From positions 682,001-746,000 of the forward strand of contig NZ_PDCM01000002.1 of the NCBI RefSeq assembly GCF_008634025.1: 64,000 nucleotides of DNA, given 5' to 3'. A program made the translations under genes and the position numbers. Of this stretch, positions 51,227-60,756 are shown one piece after another. Within the stretch, counting starts at the first letter, position 1; every line of letters begins with the position of its first letter. The notes below the pieces were generated by a model. It ran no database searches, was not told the origin of the DNA, and saw only the letters and a list, made by a program, of their open reading frames with translations. This DNA comes from Streptomyces albofaciens JCM 4342 (GTDB taxonomy: Bacteria; Actinomycetota; Actinomycetes; Streptomycetales; Streptomycetaceae).

Positions 51227-51974
51227 GCGCACTGATCCTGCGCCTGGCCGGACCACTGCAGTCCTGGGGGGAACGCTCCGCGTTCGCCCCGGTGCGCGAC
51301 ACGGCGCCGTTTCCCACCCGCTCCGCCCTGACGGGGATGTTCGCCGCCGCCGAAGGCATCAGCCGCGACGACAGCGGCGCCCTGCACCGCTACCGGCCGC
51401 TGCGGTTCACCATCCGCATCGACCGGCCCGGCGTCCCGCTGATCGACTACCACACCGCCGGCGGCGGCCGGCCCACCTCCCGTACGGCGGCCACCAGCGG
51501 CGGCAGCAACAAGGGCGCCGCCGTCATCACCCGCCGCCACTACCTGGCCGACGCGGTGTTCGTCGTCGCGGTCTCCGGACCCGACCCCACCATCGACCGC
51601 CTGGCCCGCGCCCTGCGCCGCCCCTGCTGGGCCCCCTACCTCGGCCGCCGCTCCTGCTGCACACCCACGCCGCCAACCCCCAGACCGAACTGCTCACCCG
51701 CGTCCCGCTCAGCCGCACCAACCAGCCGACCGACCCCGACACCACCACCCTCGCCGTCCCCTTCCTCTACGAACACCCGCCCACCAACGGACAGCCCGGC
51801 GCCGAGGCCGACATTGTCAGCGTCAACGACATCCCGCTCAGCTTCTCCCCCCAGGCCCGCGCCTACGGCTCGCGCACCCTGCACCGCACCACCGAACAGC
51901 TCCCCGCCGCCCTCGCCGGCCCCCAGCACACCCTGCTCCCCCGACTGATCGACTACGCCCGGGACCACGCATGA
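51223..51974 (+). pseudogene. cas5e: Type I-E cas5e (casD), frameshifted, system 2
   Basis: The start is normal ([62 protein letters not shown]). After APYLGRRSC near 51655 the frame is lost. In another frame LLHTHAANPQTELLTRVPLSRTNQPTDPD...NDIPLSFSPQARAYGSRTLHRTTEQLPA continues to a stop at 51974, which overlaps the cas6e start. A small deletion just after GRRSC, where intact Cas5e has PPTQPI-like residues, explains the break. Confidence 0.88.
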
Positions 51975-52621
51975 CCGACCACCCCCTGCTCGCGCGCATC
52001 CGGCTCAACCCGCACAGCCGCGACGTCCAGCGCGACCTGCGCGACGCCACCGAAATGCACCGCACCGCCATGCGCCTGGTCCCGGACCACCTCGGCCACA
52101 GCGCCCGCCAGCAGGCCGGCCTCCTCTACCGCATCGACGAAACCGACACCGCCAGCACCCTGCTCGTCCAGGCCCGCCACCTCGACCTCACCCGCCTCCG
52201 CGACGGCTACGGCCACGGCGAGGTCAAAAGCCTCGCCCCCATGTTCCAGGCGCTGCGCGAAGGCCTCACCGTCCGCTACCGCATCGTCGTCAACCCCTCC
52301 AAACGCGAACTCCTGCCGAAGTCCGCCGGCAGCAAACGCGGCCGCATCATCCCCCTCGCCGGAGCCGACGCCGACCAGTGGTGGACCCGCCGCGCCGCCG
52401 ACGCCGGCCTCCACCTGAACACCCTCATCCCCACCCCGCTGCAGCCCGTGCGCCCGCACGGCAAAGACGCGTCCTCCATGCGCCACAGCCTCCTGCGCTA
52501 CGACGGCACCGCCACCATCACCGATCCCGCCGCCCTCACCCACGCCCTCACCACCGGCGTCGGCCGAGCCAAACCCTACGGCGCCGGCCTCCTCAGCCTC
52601 GCCCCCGCAACCACCCGATGA
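51971..52621 (+). CDS. cas6e: Type I-E crRNA endoribonuclease Cas6e (CasE), system 2
   Basis: A 216-residue protein, shorter than the system 1 copy (274). It begins MTDHPLLARIRLNPHSRDVQRDLRDATEMHRTAMRLVP, with His30 in the catalytic position. The C-terminal GVGRAKPYGAGLLSLAPA is the Cas6e glycine-rich loop. All recognisable segments are present, so it should process the adjacent 59-repeat array. It overlaps the broken cas5e and cas1 by 4 bases at each end. Confidence 0.94.
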   Translation: MTDHPLLARIRLNPHSRDVQRDLRDATEMHRTAMRLVPDHLGHSARQQAGLLYRIDETDTASTLLVQARHLDLTRLRDGYGHGEVKSLAPMFQALREGLTVRYRIVVNPSKRELLPKSAGSKRGRIIPLAGADADQWWTRRAADAGLHLNTLIPTPLQPVRPHGKDASSMRHSLLRYDGTATITDPAALTHALTTGVGRAKPYGAGLLSLAPATTR

Positions 52622-53604
52622 GCACACCCCGCAACGGCGGTGACGCCCGCAGACGGCTCGCCGCCCCCACCCTGGCCATGCTGCCGCGCGTCGCTGACTC
52701 CCTGTCCTTCCTGTATCTGGACATGGTCCGCGTCGTCCAGGACGACACCGGTGTCTGCGCTCAGATCCAGGCCGGTGACCGCACCGACCTCGTCTATCTC
52801 CCCACCGCCGCCCTCTCCTGCCTCCTCCTCGGCCCCGGCGTCTCCATCACCACACCCGCCCTGACCACCCTCGCCCGCCACGGCACCACCGTCGTGTGCG
52901 TCGGCGCGGCAGGCGTTCGCACGTACGCCGGCATCCTGCCCGACTCCCTGACCACTCACTGGCTCGAACTCCAGACCACCGCCTGGGCCGACTCCGACCG
53001 CCGCCTGCACATCGCCCGCCGCATGTACGAAATGCGCTTTGCCGACGCCGACCTGCCCACCACCGTCGACCTCGACCAACTACGCGGCATGGAGGGACAG
53101 CGCATGAAGGCCCTCTACAAAATCCTCGCCCAGCAGCACGGCATCGGACGCTTCCGCCGCAACTACCACCCCGACCAATGGGATACGCAAGATCCCGTCA
53201 ACCTCGCCCTGTCCGCCGCCAACAGCTGCCTCTACGGCATCGTGCACGCCGCCCTGCTCGCCCTCGGCCTCTCCCCCGCCCTCGGCTTCGTCCACGCCGG
53301 CACCCAGCACGCCTTCGTCTACGACATCGCCGACCTCTACAAAGCCGAAACCACCCTTCCCCTGGCCTTCGCCCTGCACCAGTCGCCCCACCCGGAGCAG
53401 GAAGCCCGCCGCCGCTTTCGCGACAACCTCCGCCTCTTGCGCCTGCTGCCCCGCATCGTCCGCGATACCCAGCATCTGCTCACCCCAGAAGCCACTACCG
53501 CCGCTGACCACAGCGAACGCCACGACGTCGACATGGTCCACCTCTGGGACCCCAAAAAGGGCACCCTGCCCGCCGGAGTCAACTACGCCGGCGGCGACCG
53601 CTGA
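52618..53604 (+). CDS. cas1: Type I-E CRISPR integrase Cas1, system 2
   Basis: A 328-residue protein with metal ligands Glu in LRGMEGQRMKALYK, His in LGFVHAGTQHAFV and Asp in YDIADLYK. The N-terminal region (VADSLSFLYLDMVRVVQDDTGVCAQIQAGDRTDLVYLPTAALSCLLLGPGVSIT) is intact. It is clearly diverged from the locus 1 Cas1, so the two adaptation modules are separate lineages. ATGA overlap with cas6e; TGATG overlap with cas2. Confidence 0.95.
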   Translation: MSTPRNGGDARRRLAAPTLAMLPRVADSLSFLYLDMVRVVQDDTGVCAQIQAGDRTDLVYLPTAALSCLLLGPGVSITTPALTTLARHGTTVVCVGAAGVRTYAGILPDSLTTHWLELQTTAWADSDRRLHIARRMYEMRFADADLPTTVDLDQLRGMEGQRMKALYKILAQQHGIGRFRRNYHPDQWDTQDPVNLALSAANSCLYGIVHAALLALGLSPALGFVHAGTQHAFVYDIADLYKAETTLPLAFALHQSPHPEQEARRRFRDNLRLLRLLPRIVRDTQHLLTPEATTAADHSERHDVDMVHLWDPKKGTLPAGVNYAGGDR

Positions 53605-53921
53605 TGCCTTCCCTGCTCGTCATCGCCACCACAGCCGTCCCCGACCATCTCCGAGGCGCCCTCAGCCGCTGGACCAGTGAAGTCGTCCCAGGCATCTTCG
53701 TCGGCGCCGTATCCGCCCGCGTCCGCGACCAACTCTGGCAAGCCGTCACCGAAACCGTCGGAGACGGCGCCGCCCTCCTCGTCCACCCTGCCGACACCGA
53801 ACAGGGCTACGCCCTCCGCACCGCAGGCACCCGCCGCCGCGCCCCCATCGACTTCGACGGCCTCACTCTCATCCGCATGACCGGCACACAAAAGGCAAAG
53901 AACGAGCAAAGCCCCCTTTAA
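53604..53921 (+). CDS. cas2: Type I-E CRISPR adaptation protein Cas2, system 2
   Basis: A 105-residue protein (SLLVIATTAVPDHLRGALSRWTSEVVPGIFVGAVSARVRDQLWQAVTETVGDGAALLVHPADTEQGYALRTAGTRRRAPIDFDGLTLIRM). It has the type I-E Cas2 fold. It is shorter than the locus 1 Cas2 and lacks its Pro-rich tail. The ATG overlaps the cas1 stop by one base. The first CRISPR repeat starts only 17 bp after its stop, so the array leader must reach into the gene's 3' end. Confidence 0.94.
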   Translation: MPSLLVIATTAVPDHLRGALSRWTSEVVPGIFVGAVSARVRDQLWQAVTETVGDGAALLVHPADTEQGYALRTAGTRRRAPIDFDGLTLIRMTGTQKAKNEQSPL

Positions 53922-53938
53922 GTCGCAGGTCAGGAAGA
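53885..53938 (+). promoter_or_regulatory. Leader of CRISPR array D, overlapping the cas2 3' end
   Basis: Between cas2 and the first repeat only 17 bp remain. The AT-richest stretch is inside the cas2 C-terminal codons (ACACAAAAGGCAAAGAACG). The leader therefore probably overlaps coding sequence; its extent is inferred from base composition alone. Confidence 0.45.
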
Positions 53939-56900
53939 GTCCTCCCCGCAGGCGCGGGGGTGTTCCGCCCAGTGACACCCCGGATCAGGCGACGCTCACG
54001 TCCTCCCCGCAGGCGCGGGGGTGTTCCGCCGACGCCGGCGGCGGGGCGAACTCGGCATGAGTCCTCCCCGCAGGCGCGGGGTGTTCCGCCACCGACCCGG
54101 CCAACCCGGTCTACCACTTCGTCCTCCCCGCAGGCGCGGGGGTGTTCCGCAGGCGGGGCACCATCGCGGTTCCACCTTAGGGTCCTCCCCGCAGGCGCGG
54201 GGGTGTTCCGGCCGACGACGGAGGCGCCACGTGAACCTGATCGTCCTCCCCGCAGGCGCGGGGGTGTTCCGACCTCGCGGGGACTGGCCTTCTCGCCGCC
54301 GAAGTCCTCCCCGCAGGCGCGGGGGTGTTCCGCCATATGGGTCCAGGGCGACGTGTTCGATGTGGTCCTCCCCGCAGGGGCGGGGGTGTTCCGGCAGAGG
54401 CCCGGTGGAAGAGGCAGGAGCAGGAGTCCTCCCCGCAGGCGCGGGGGTGTTCCGACGGTGGAGAACCGGTCCGTGCGGTGGCGGCCGTCCTCCCCGCAGG
54501 CGCGGGGGTACTTCAATGCCGAACTGATCGCCGTCGGCGGACGGATGGTCTTCCCGACAGGCTCGGGGTGCTTCATAGTGCTCGGCGAGCTGCGCGGCGG
54601 CTTGGTCGTCTTCCCCGCAGGTGCGGGGTGCTTCGACGGCCCGGCAGTCGCGCTGCAGCCGCTCCAGTCCTCCCGTAGGCGCGGGGGCGCTTCGTAGACG
54701 GTCTTGGTCAACTGGGAGACGATCCCGTCTTCCCCGCAGGCGCGGGGGTGTTCCGACGGCCGTCGCCATCGCCCGCGCGATCCTCGGGGGTCCTCCCTGC
54801 AGGGGCGGGGGTGCTTCGATCCGCGCCCGCGTTCTGGCCCGGGATCCGATGTCCTCCCCGCCGGCGCGGGGTGTTCCACGGGCAGCGACGCCCACGGACG
54901 TGGCCGGAGCGTCCTCCCTGCAGGCGCGGGGGTGTTCCGGTCCGGGAGGCACACGAGGTGGCCGCGGAGCGGACCTCCCCGCAGGCGCGGGGGTGTTCCG
55001 GTCTTGTCCTTCGCCGTCAGCCCGGCCTTGGCGTCCTCCCCGCAGGCGCGGGGGTGTTCCGACGATGTCTCGCGGGTCGTCCGGCGCGGGGGGGCCTCCC
55101 CGCAGGCGCGGGGGTGTTCCGACGCCGGTGGACGGCCCGGAGGACACGGTGGAGTCCTCCCCGCAGGCGCGGGGGTGTTCCGTTGGCGCATGATTGGCGC
55201 GGCGGCAATCAGGCGTCCTCCCCGCAGGCGTGGGGATGTTCCGTGATCGGCCGCGACCTCCAGGACGTCGCCGACGTCCTCCCCGCAGGCGCGGGGGTGT
55301 TCCGCAGGCCCGCGAGACCTACAAGGTCGCCAAGGCGTCCTTCCCGCAGGCGCGGGGGTGTTCCAGCGTAGGAGGTCCGGGTGCTACTGCACGGGCGTGT
55401 CCTCCCCGCAGGCGCGGGAGTGTTCCGAAGAGGGGCGTCGGGGAACTCCTCCGCTCGCCGTCCTCCCCGCAGGCGCGGGGGTGCTTCGGCTGTGGCCGCC
55501 GCGAAGCAAGGACATGGCCTGTCCTCCCCGCAGGCGCGGGGGTGTTCCGGTGAGGCACGCGTGAATCCTGACTTCCTGCCCGCCCTCCCCGCAGACGCGG
55601 GGGTGTTCCGGCCGACGTGGGGGTGCTGCGCCGAACTTCGAGGCCCTCCCCGCAGGCGCGGGGGTGTTCCGACCACCGACAGCCGCTTCGGGTCGGACAC
55701 GTCGTCCTCCCCGCAGGCGCGGGGGTGTTCCGGCCGACGTGGGGGTGCTGCGCCGAACTTCGAGGCCCTCCCCGCAGGCGCGGGGGTGTTCCGACCACCG
55801 ACAGCCGCTTCGGGTCGGACACGTCGTCCTCCCCGCAGGCGCGGGGGTGCTTCGTCGGCGGTGTAGGTGAGCTGGTCCGGCGCCGGGCCTTCCCCGCAGG
55901 CGCGGGGGTGCTTCGCCGGGCCCGTCCGTGAGTCTCACGGCTGCCGAGTCCTCCCCGCAGGCGCGGGGGTGTTCCGTCGGCCAGGAACGTCTCGGTCTCC
56001 CAGTACCGGTCCTCCCCGCAGGCGCGGGGGTGTTCCGTCCGAGGCCATCTCCTGGGCTTCGGTGGCTAGGTCCTCCCCACAGGCGCGGGGGTGTTCCGGA
56101 CAGCCGGGCTTCCCCGCCGAACGCCTGGAAGTCCTCCCCGCAGGCGCGGGGGTGTTCCGTTACCGGGCGTGGCGTGGGACTTTTTTGTGACGTCCTCCCC
56201 GCAGGCGCGGGGGTGCTCCGGCCACCTTGGTCGTGGAACACGCGGAGATCACGTCCTCCCCGCAGGCGCGGGGGTGTTCCGCCAGGCCGCACAGGCGGGG
56301 GCCACTTCTTCCAGTCCTCCCCGCAGGCGCGGGGGCGTTCCGCCAATCGCGCGCTCCTCCAGGTGCCCCGTCTTGTCCTCCCCGCATGTGCGGGGGTGTT
56401 CCGCATCGTTGCAACACTTAGGCCGTGGCCTTCTTGTCCTCCTCGCAGGCGCGGGGGTGTTCCGGCGGCCTACCTGCGAAGCCGCGTTCCTGTTCTGTCC
56501 TCCCCGCAGGCGCGGGGGTGCTTCGGTGGTGGAGCATCGTGGATTCCTTTCGCTCGTGTCCTCCCCGCAGGCGCGGGGGTGCTTCGATCGCGAGAGGGCT
56601 CATGCTCTGGTGATCTCCGTCCTCCCCGCAGGCGCGGGGGTGCTTCGCTCACGGTGGGCGTCACGTCCAGTACGGCGAGGTCCCCCCCCCCGCAGGCGCG
56701 GGGGTGCTTCGGCGGTAGGGCGGTAGGTAGGGGGCCGGTAGGCGTCCTTCCCGCAGGCGCGGGGGTGTTCCGCAGGCGATCCGTACGACCCGTGCCATGG
56801 GCCAGTCCTCCCCGCAGACGCGGGGGCGTTCCGCCCTCCAGGGATGGGCTCATGCCGTCGTACGAGTCCTCCCCGCAGACGCGGGGGCGTTCCGCCCTCC

Positions 56901-57506
56901 AGGGATGGGCTCATGCCGTCGTACGAGTCCTCCCCGCAGACGCGGGAGTGTTCCGCCGGTCCCGCGCGAGTGGTGGTTCGCGTTCCGGCCCTACCCGCAG
57001 ACGCGGGGGCGCTTCGGAGCTGACCTGATGGCGGCCGCCGTCGTCAAGATCCTGGTCCTCCCCGCAGGGGCGGGGTGCTTCGTCGAACACCACGGTGGTG
57101 GTCGTCTTGCCGGGGCCCTCCCCGCAGACGTGGGGTGTTCCACGGGTGTCAGGCATGTGAGGCATGTGGCCTGTGTCCTCCCCGGAGACGCGGGGGTGTT
57201 CCGGCGTTCTCCATGAGCGCGACCTCGGTCATGGCGTCCTCCCCGCAAGCGCGAGGGTGTTCCGCGCGGGCGTACACCGAGTACAACCGGGCGCGGGTCC
57301 TCTCCGCAGGCGCGGAGGTGTTCCGGCCACGGTGATGGTGCGCTTGTGCGGGGTGGCATCCTCCCCGCAGGCGCGGGGGTGCTTCGGCATCGAGGGGCGT
57401 TGCCTGGGACACGTACCGGCCTTCCCCGCAGGGGCGGGGGTGTTCCGCCGTGGCGGTCGCGTCCGCGCCAGTCCGTGAGGTTCTTCCTGCAGTCGCGGGT
57501 GTTCCG
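53939..57506 (+). CRISPR. CRISPR array D, type I-E, about 59 repeats / 58 spacers
   Basis: Repeats of 29 bp begin GTCCTCCCC, have a CCCCGC/GCGGGG stem and end GTGTTCCG, with about 32-bp spacers (period 61). They run from 53939 to a final degenerate copy at 57480. The repeat differs from arrays A-C. A block at 54548-54870 is degenerate. Many distal copies end TGCTTCG instead of TGTTCCG. Two spacers are repeated as a 122-bp pair near 55611-55825, and another is doubled at 56834-56926. It lies directly downstream of cas6e-cas1-cas2 of system 2. Confidence 0.97.
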
Positions 57507-57763
57507 GCCACGAGAACGGCGTTTCGGCTGGCGTCGGAGACCTCGCCAGACACCCTCTGGCATGACGGTGACCGGAACGCGCCCCAGGCGCGATGCTGTA
57601 GGGCTACGCGATACCCCGAGCGCCTTCCCCTCATCACCCGAGCGGGGGAAAGCCGCGGTCTCGGGCACACCGACGAGCGAAACCCGCGCAGCTTAGGAGG
57701 GCCTAACGGTCACATGAGGTATCGCACAACCCAGCGCCAACCAGGGTCGTACGTCAGAGCAGC
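57507..57763. other. Trailer of array D, no gene
   Basis: The period-61 pattern stops here. I see no further repeats or a gene in the 257 bp before the convergent Nudix-like gene. Confidence 0.5.
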
Positions 57764-58558
57764 TCAGAGCCCAAGGTCCCAACCGTATTTGCTGCTGATG
57801 CGGCCGGTGGCGATGTGGCGCAGCGCGGCGGCGTGGTAAGGGACGGTCTGCTCAGGGATGCCGTCGAAAGGAAACCAGGACAGTCCGCCGCATTTGTCGG
57901 GCTCGGCGTTGTACGGTTCGCCGTCCCAGGAGTGGGCCCGGTAGAAGATGCCGAAGCGGGGGTCTTCTCCGGGGGCACGGTGGTCGATGACGTGGGCCAG
58001 TTCGAGGTGGCCCGGGTCGACGCGTACGCCGATCTCTTCCCATCCCCCGCGGACGGTGCCGTGGTCGGTGGGTTCGTCTGCTTCGAGGTGGCCGGAGGGG
58101 ACCTGCGATTGCCCGGAGGCGTATCCGCCTTGGCGCAGGGTGAGCAGGACCTGGCTGTCGCGGATCAGCAGGAGGTGGACGTCGATGATCCGGCGGTGGC
58201 GCTGGACGGTGAGGGGTGCGGTCACGGTGAGGGCGTCTCTCGTGAGTCCGATGGGGCAGGCCGCCCGCAACGCCCGTCTACCGGGCTCGTTTTGAGCTGC
58301 CCATTCGTCCCTAAGGATCCCGTACGTGATGGAGCCGCGCCACGCTTCCCGGACATAGACGTGCCCGCGGATGTGCCCTTCTTCGACCATGCCAGCGGCG
58401 AACCGTGTCTTGGCGAGTGCCTCGTTGCGCGGGGCCCGCGCCGCCCACTCGCGGTGGAGCCCGAGATCGGTGTAGGCTAGGTCGAGGGTCAGCCGTACGG
58501 TCTCCCGGCCGTAGCCGACCTTCCACTTCCAGGAGTCGGGCCGCAGGGCGAAGCTCAT
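57764..58558 (-). CDS. Nudix hydrolase-like protein with an altered Nudix box
   Basis: A 264-residue protein. The N-terminal 110 residues (MSFALRPDSWKWKVGYGRETVRLTLDLAYTDLGLHREWAARAP...) are a separate unrecognised domain. Residues about 130-264 are Nudix-like (RRIIDVHLLLIRDSQVLLTLRQGGYASGQSQVPSGHLEADEPTDHGTVRGGWEEIGVRV). Against the box Gx5Ex7REUxEExGU, the Glu of RE is Gly here (RGGWEE) while the metal-binding EE pair remains, so activity may be reduced. It sits between the CRISPR array and the integrase. Substrate unknown. Confidence 0.78.
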   Translation of the reverse strand: MSFALRPDSWKWKVGYGRETVRLTLDLAYTDLGLHREWAARAPRNEALAKTRFAAGMVEEGHIRGHVYVREAWRGSITYGILRDEWAAQNEPGRRALRAACPIGLTRDALTVTAPLTVQRHRRIIDVHLLLIRDSQVLLTLRQGGYASGQSQVPSGHLEADEPTDHGTVRGGWEEIGVRVDPGHLELAHVIDHRAPGEDPRFGIFYRAHSWDGEPYNAEPDKCGGLSWFPFDGIPEQTVPYHAAALRHIATGRISSKYGWDLGL

Positions 58559-59060
58559 GGTGGCGGCCTTCTGCTGGTGCGGGTCGGTGGCCAGACGGGT
58601 GATGCTGATTCGACCCCGTCGCCTTGGCGTGATGATGGCGCAGTCGCAGCTATGCCCCGGTTCACGGGCATTCGCCGAGAACATTTCATATTGGGTGGTC
58701 TGATGTAGGGCAGGTGGTCGGCACCCCCGGCTCCATGGAGCCGTTCCCGTCGGCCTCGCCTCGACCGCACCGGTTGCCGTTGTCGCATTGATCAAGCCGT
58801 CCCGCACGAACGCCCTGCGTGACGCACGTATCACAGCAGTCCGCCGCGGACCTCCTCGTGCCGAGCGCACCGGCACTTTCCTCCGGGCGGTATACCGTGG
58901 GCAGCACGAAACGAGACCCCGCTGGCCCCCTCAGCGCCCCGGAGGCGCAGGGCTGTCAGCGCAGCGGTAGCACCTCGGGCAGCCAGTGCTGCTGTCCGTC
59001 ACCGCGGAGGGGACTCGGAGTGGGTGGCGTCTGCGACCACCCAGCAGGTTCGGGGGCGGC
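58559..59060. other. Gap between the Nudix-like gene and the integrase, no gene identified
   Basis: This 502-bp region should hold both divergent promoters. An AT-richer patch lies at 58670-58700 and a GTATACCG at 58889 could be a -10. No RNA gene or excisionase-like gene is seen. Confidence 0.45.
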
Positions 59061-60353
59061 ATGCCGTACGTCGAATGGCGCGGGAACAAATGCCGGGTCA
59101 AATGGTGGTCCGGCGAGTACCTGGAGAACGGCAAGAAGAAATACGAAAGCAAGAGCGGCTTCGACAATGAGGAAACCGCATACAACTACGGTGCGGACCG
59201 TGAGTACGAGGTCCGTCACGGCACGCGCGTGGCCAAGAGCCGCGGCGACATCCTGATGCACACATACAGCCTGGAAATCTGGCTGCCGGACCAGGACCTC
59301 CGCCACGGGTCCATCAGAACATACCGGTCCATTCTCACGGCTCAGATCAACAAGCAGTGGGGCACGCACCGCGTCAACGAGATCGAAACCCCGGAGTACA
59401 TCGCGTGGAAAAACGCGCTCAACCAGAAGGTACGGCACCACGAACTGGCCCGAACCTACGTCGATGACATCCTCATGGTCTTCGGCATGTTGATGACCGA
59501 TGCCGTGCAGCGATACCGGCTCCGGACCGACACCCCCATCCCGCCGGCCACTCCTCGCCGCGGCCGGTATGTCAAGAAGGTCCGCAAGAAGAAGCGTCCG
59601 CTGGCCATGGGCCCGGTCTACCAGCTCGCCGTGAACGCGTACACCGTGTGGGGTTTCACCGGCTGGACCTACATCTGGCACGCGGCCTTTCAAGGGATGC
59701 GCCCCGGCGAGATGTACGGCCTGCAGAAGATCTACGCCTCCCCCGCCTGGCCGGCCTCCGATCCCGACCCGGAGCAGCGCGAAGAATCCCGGGAGCGCTA
59801 CGCGACGATGCCCGCTACCCGGGTGCAGTTCCAGCACCAGTGGGTGGACGGGAAGAAGGCGCTCACCGCCCCGAAGTACGACTCCCACCGCACCCTCGTC
59901 CAGGCGCCCTTCCTGACGGCGATGCACGAGGCGCTCGCGGCGTCGCACCCCTCGCCGTGGTCGTTCCCCGCGATGAACGGCGGAGACCTCCTGGGCGCCC
60001 ACTTCGGCCCGGACTACTGGTGGCCGATCCGGGACGGGTCCCCCGCCCGCGCGGCCCGCCGGGACCGCGTGCGGCCGGCCATCCCGCCGGTGCAGGAGTT
60101 CTCGGTGGGAAAGTGGCCGATCTACCGGCTGCGGCACTGGATGAAGGAGTGCCTCGAAGAGGAGGGGCACTGCGACACCGCCATCGAGACCCGCATGGGG
60201 CACGAGATCGCCGGTGTCCGGGGCCTGTACGGCAACCTGACCCCGAAGATGGAGCAGGACATCGTCGAGGCGCAGCAAGAGCGGTGGGACCGATTTTTAC
60301 CAGGCTGCGGAGGGCCTCTGGAGGCCCCCGTTTCCCACTCCTCTCCCAGTTGA
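59061..60353 (+). CDS. int: Tyrosine recombinase / phage-type integrase
   Basis: A 430-residue protein. The N-terminal SAM-like/arm-binding part (MPYVEWRGNKCRVKWWSGEYLENGKKKYESKSGFDNEETAYNYGADREYEVR...SIRTYRSILTAQINKQWG) is typical of actinobacterial element integrases. Catalytic residues: Arg in FQGMRPGEMYGL; the box II region YRLRHWMKECLEEEGHCDTAIETRMGHEIAGVRGLYGN supplies His/Arg, GH and the nucleophile Tyr. It ends 56 bp before the right att block, the usual int-att arrangement. An in-frame start at 58986 is possible. Confidence 0.92.
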   Translation: MPYVEWRGNKCRVKWWSGEYLENGKKKYESKSGFDNEETAYNYGADREYEVRHGTRVAKSRGDILMHTYSLEIWLPDQDLRHGSIRTYRSILTAQINKQWGTHRVNEIETPEYIAWKNALNQKVRHHELARTYVDDILMVFGMLMTDAVQRYRLRTDTPIPPATPRRGRYVKKVRKKKRPLAMGPVYQLAVNAYTVWGFTGWTYIWHAAFQGMRPGEMYGLQKIYASPAWPASDPDPEQREESRERYATMPATRVQFQHQWVDGKKALTAPKYDSHRTLVQAPFLTAMHEALAASHPSPWSFPAMNGGDLLGAHFGPDYWWPIRDGSPARAARRDRVRPAIPPVQEFSVGKWPIYRLRHWMKECLEEEGHCDTAIETRMGHEIAGVRGLYGNLTPKMEQDIVEAQQERWDRFLPGCGGPLEAPVSHSSPS

Positions 60354-60409
60354 CCAGGTGGTGACGCCGTTTCCCCAGGTCGGAGGGCAAGTTCTCCGAG
60401 GGGTCACAC

Positions 60410-60530
60410 CAGTACGGGGCTCATGACCGGGATGAGGATGCCCGCGTCGAGCGACGGCGCCAGCGACAGCCCCCAGAAGAAGAACCCGTTGTAGGCGAAC
60501 ACGCCGACGATGCCTGCCAGGGCGGCGCGG
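60410..60530. other. Right attachment-site block (attR candidate) of the island
   Basis: This copy of the 121-bp block in the EamA gene begins CAGTACGGGGCTCATGACCG and is identical to 23364-23484 except for one base. Sequence to its left (element side) shows no similarity to the host EamA gene. Confidence 0.7.
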
Positions 60531-60756
60531 CCGGCGGCCCGCGGCGGAGTCTTTGTCCGCCCGCCCCCAGCCGTTTCCCGAAAAGCGCCACCACCACCAG
60601 CAGCGCCAGCGCGGCGCCTCCGAAGCGCAACAGGGCGGCCACCGTGTGCGGCACGTGCTCCACCACCGACTTGGAACTGGAGAAAGCACTCCCCCACAGC
60701 ACCATGGTGATCGACAGCAGCAGATACGGGCTGCTCGGGCCCTTCGTTCTCGTCAT
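60410..60756 (-). pseudogene. Displaced 5' end of an EamA/DMT transporter gene
   Basis: It begins MTRTKGPSSPYLLLSITMVLWGSAFSSSKSVVEHVPHTVAALLRFGGAALALLVVVALFGKRLG. After a one-base deletion near 60570 it continues in another frame as AALAGIVGVFAYNGFFFWGLSLAPSLDAGILIPVMSPVL, where homology stops at the att block. It matches the first 115 or so residues of the gene at 22701 and its promoter region to about 60808. It reads as the original host 5' end, cut off by integration and now decaying. Confidence 0.88.

Noticed and set aside
53869..57216. Long minus- and plus-strand frames across array D, rich in PAPAGRT/PPRLRGG or SPQARGC units
   Set aside because: Repeat translations of array D, open only because the repeat lacks stop codons in those frames.
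58559..59060. tRNA gene as integration target near the integrase
   Set aside because: No cloverleaf or CCA end is visible; the duplicated block lies in a protein-coding EamA gene instead.
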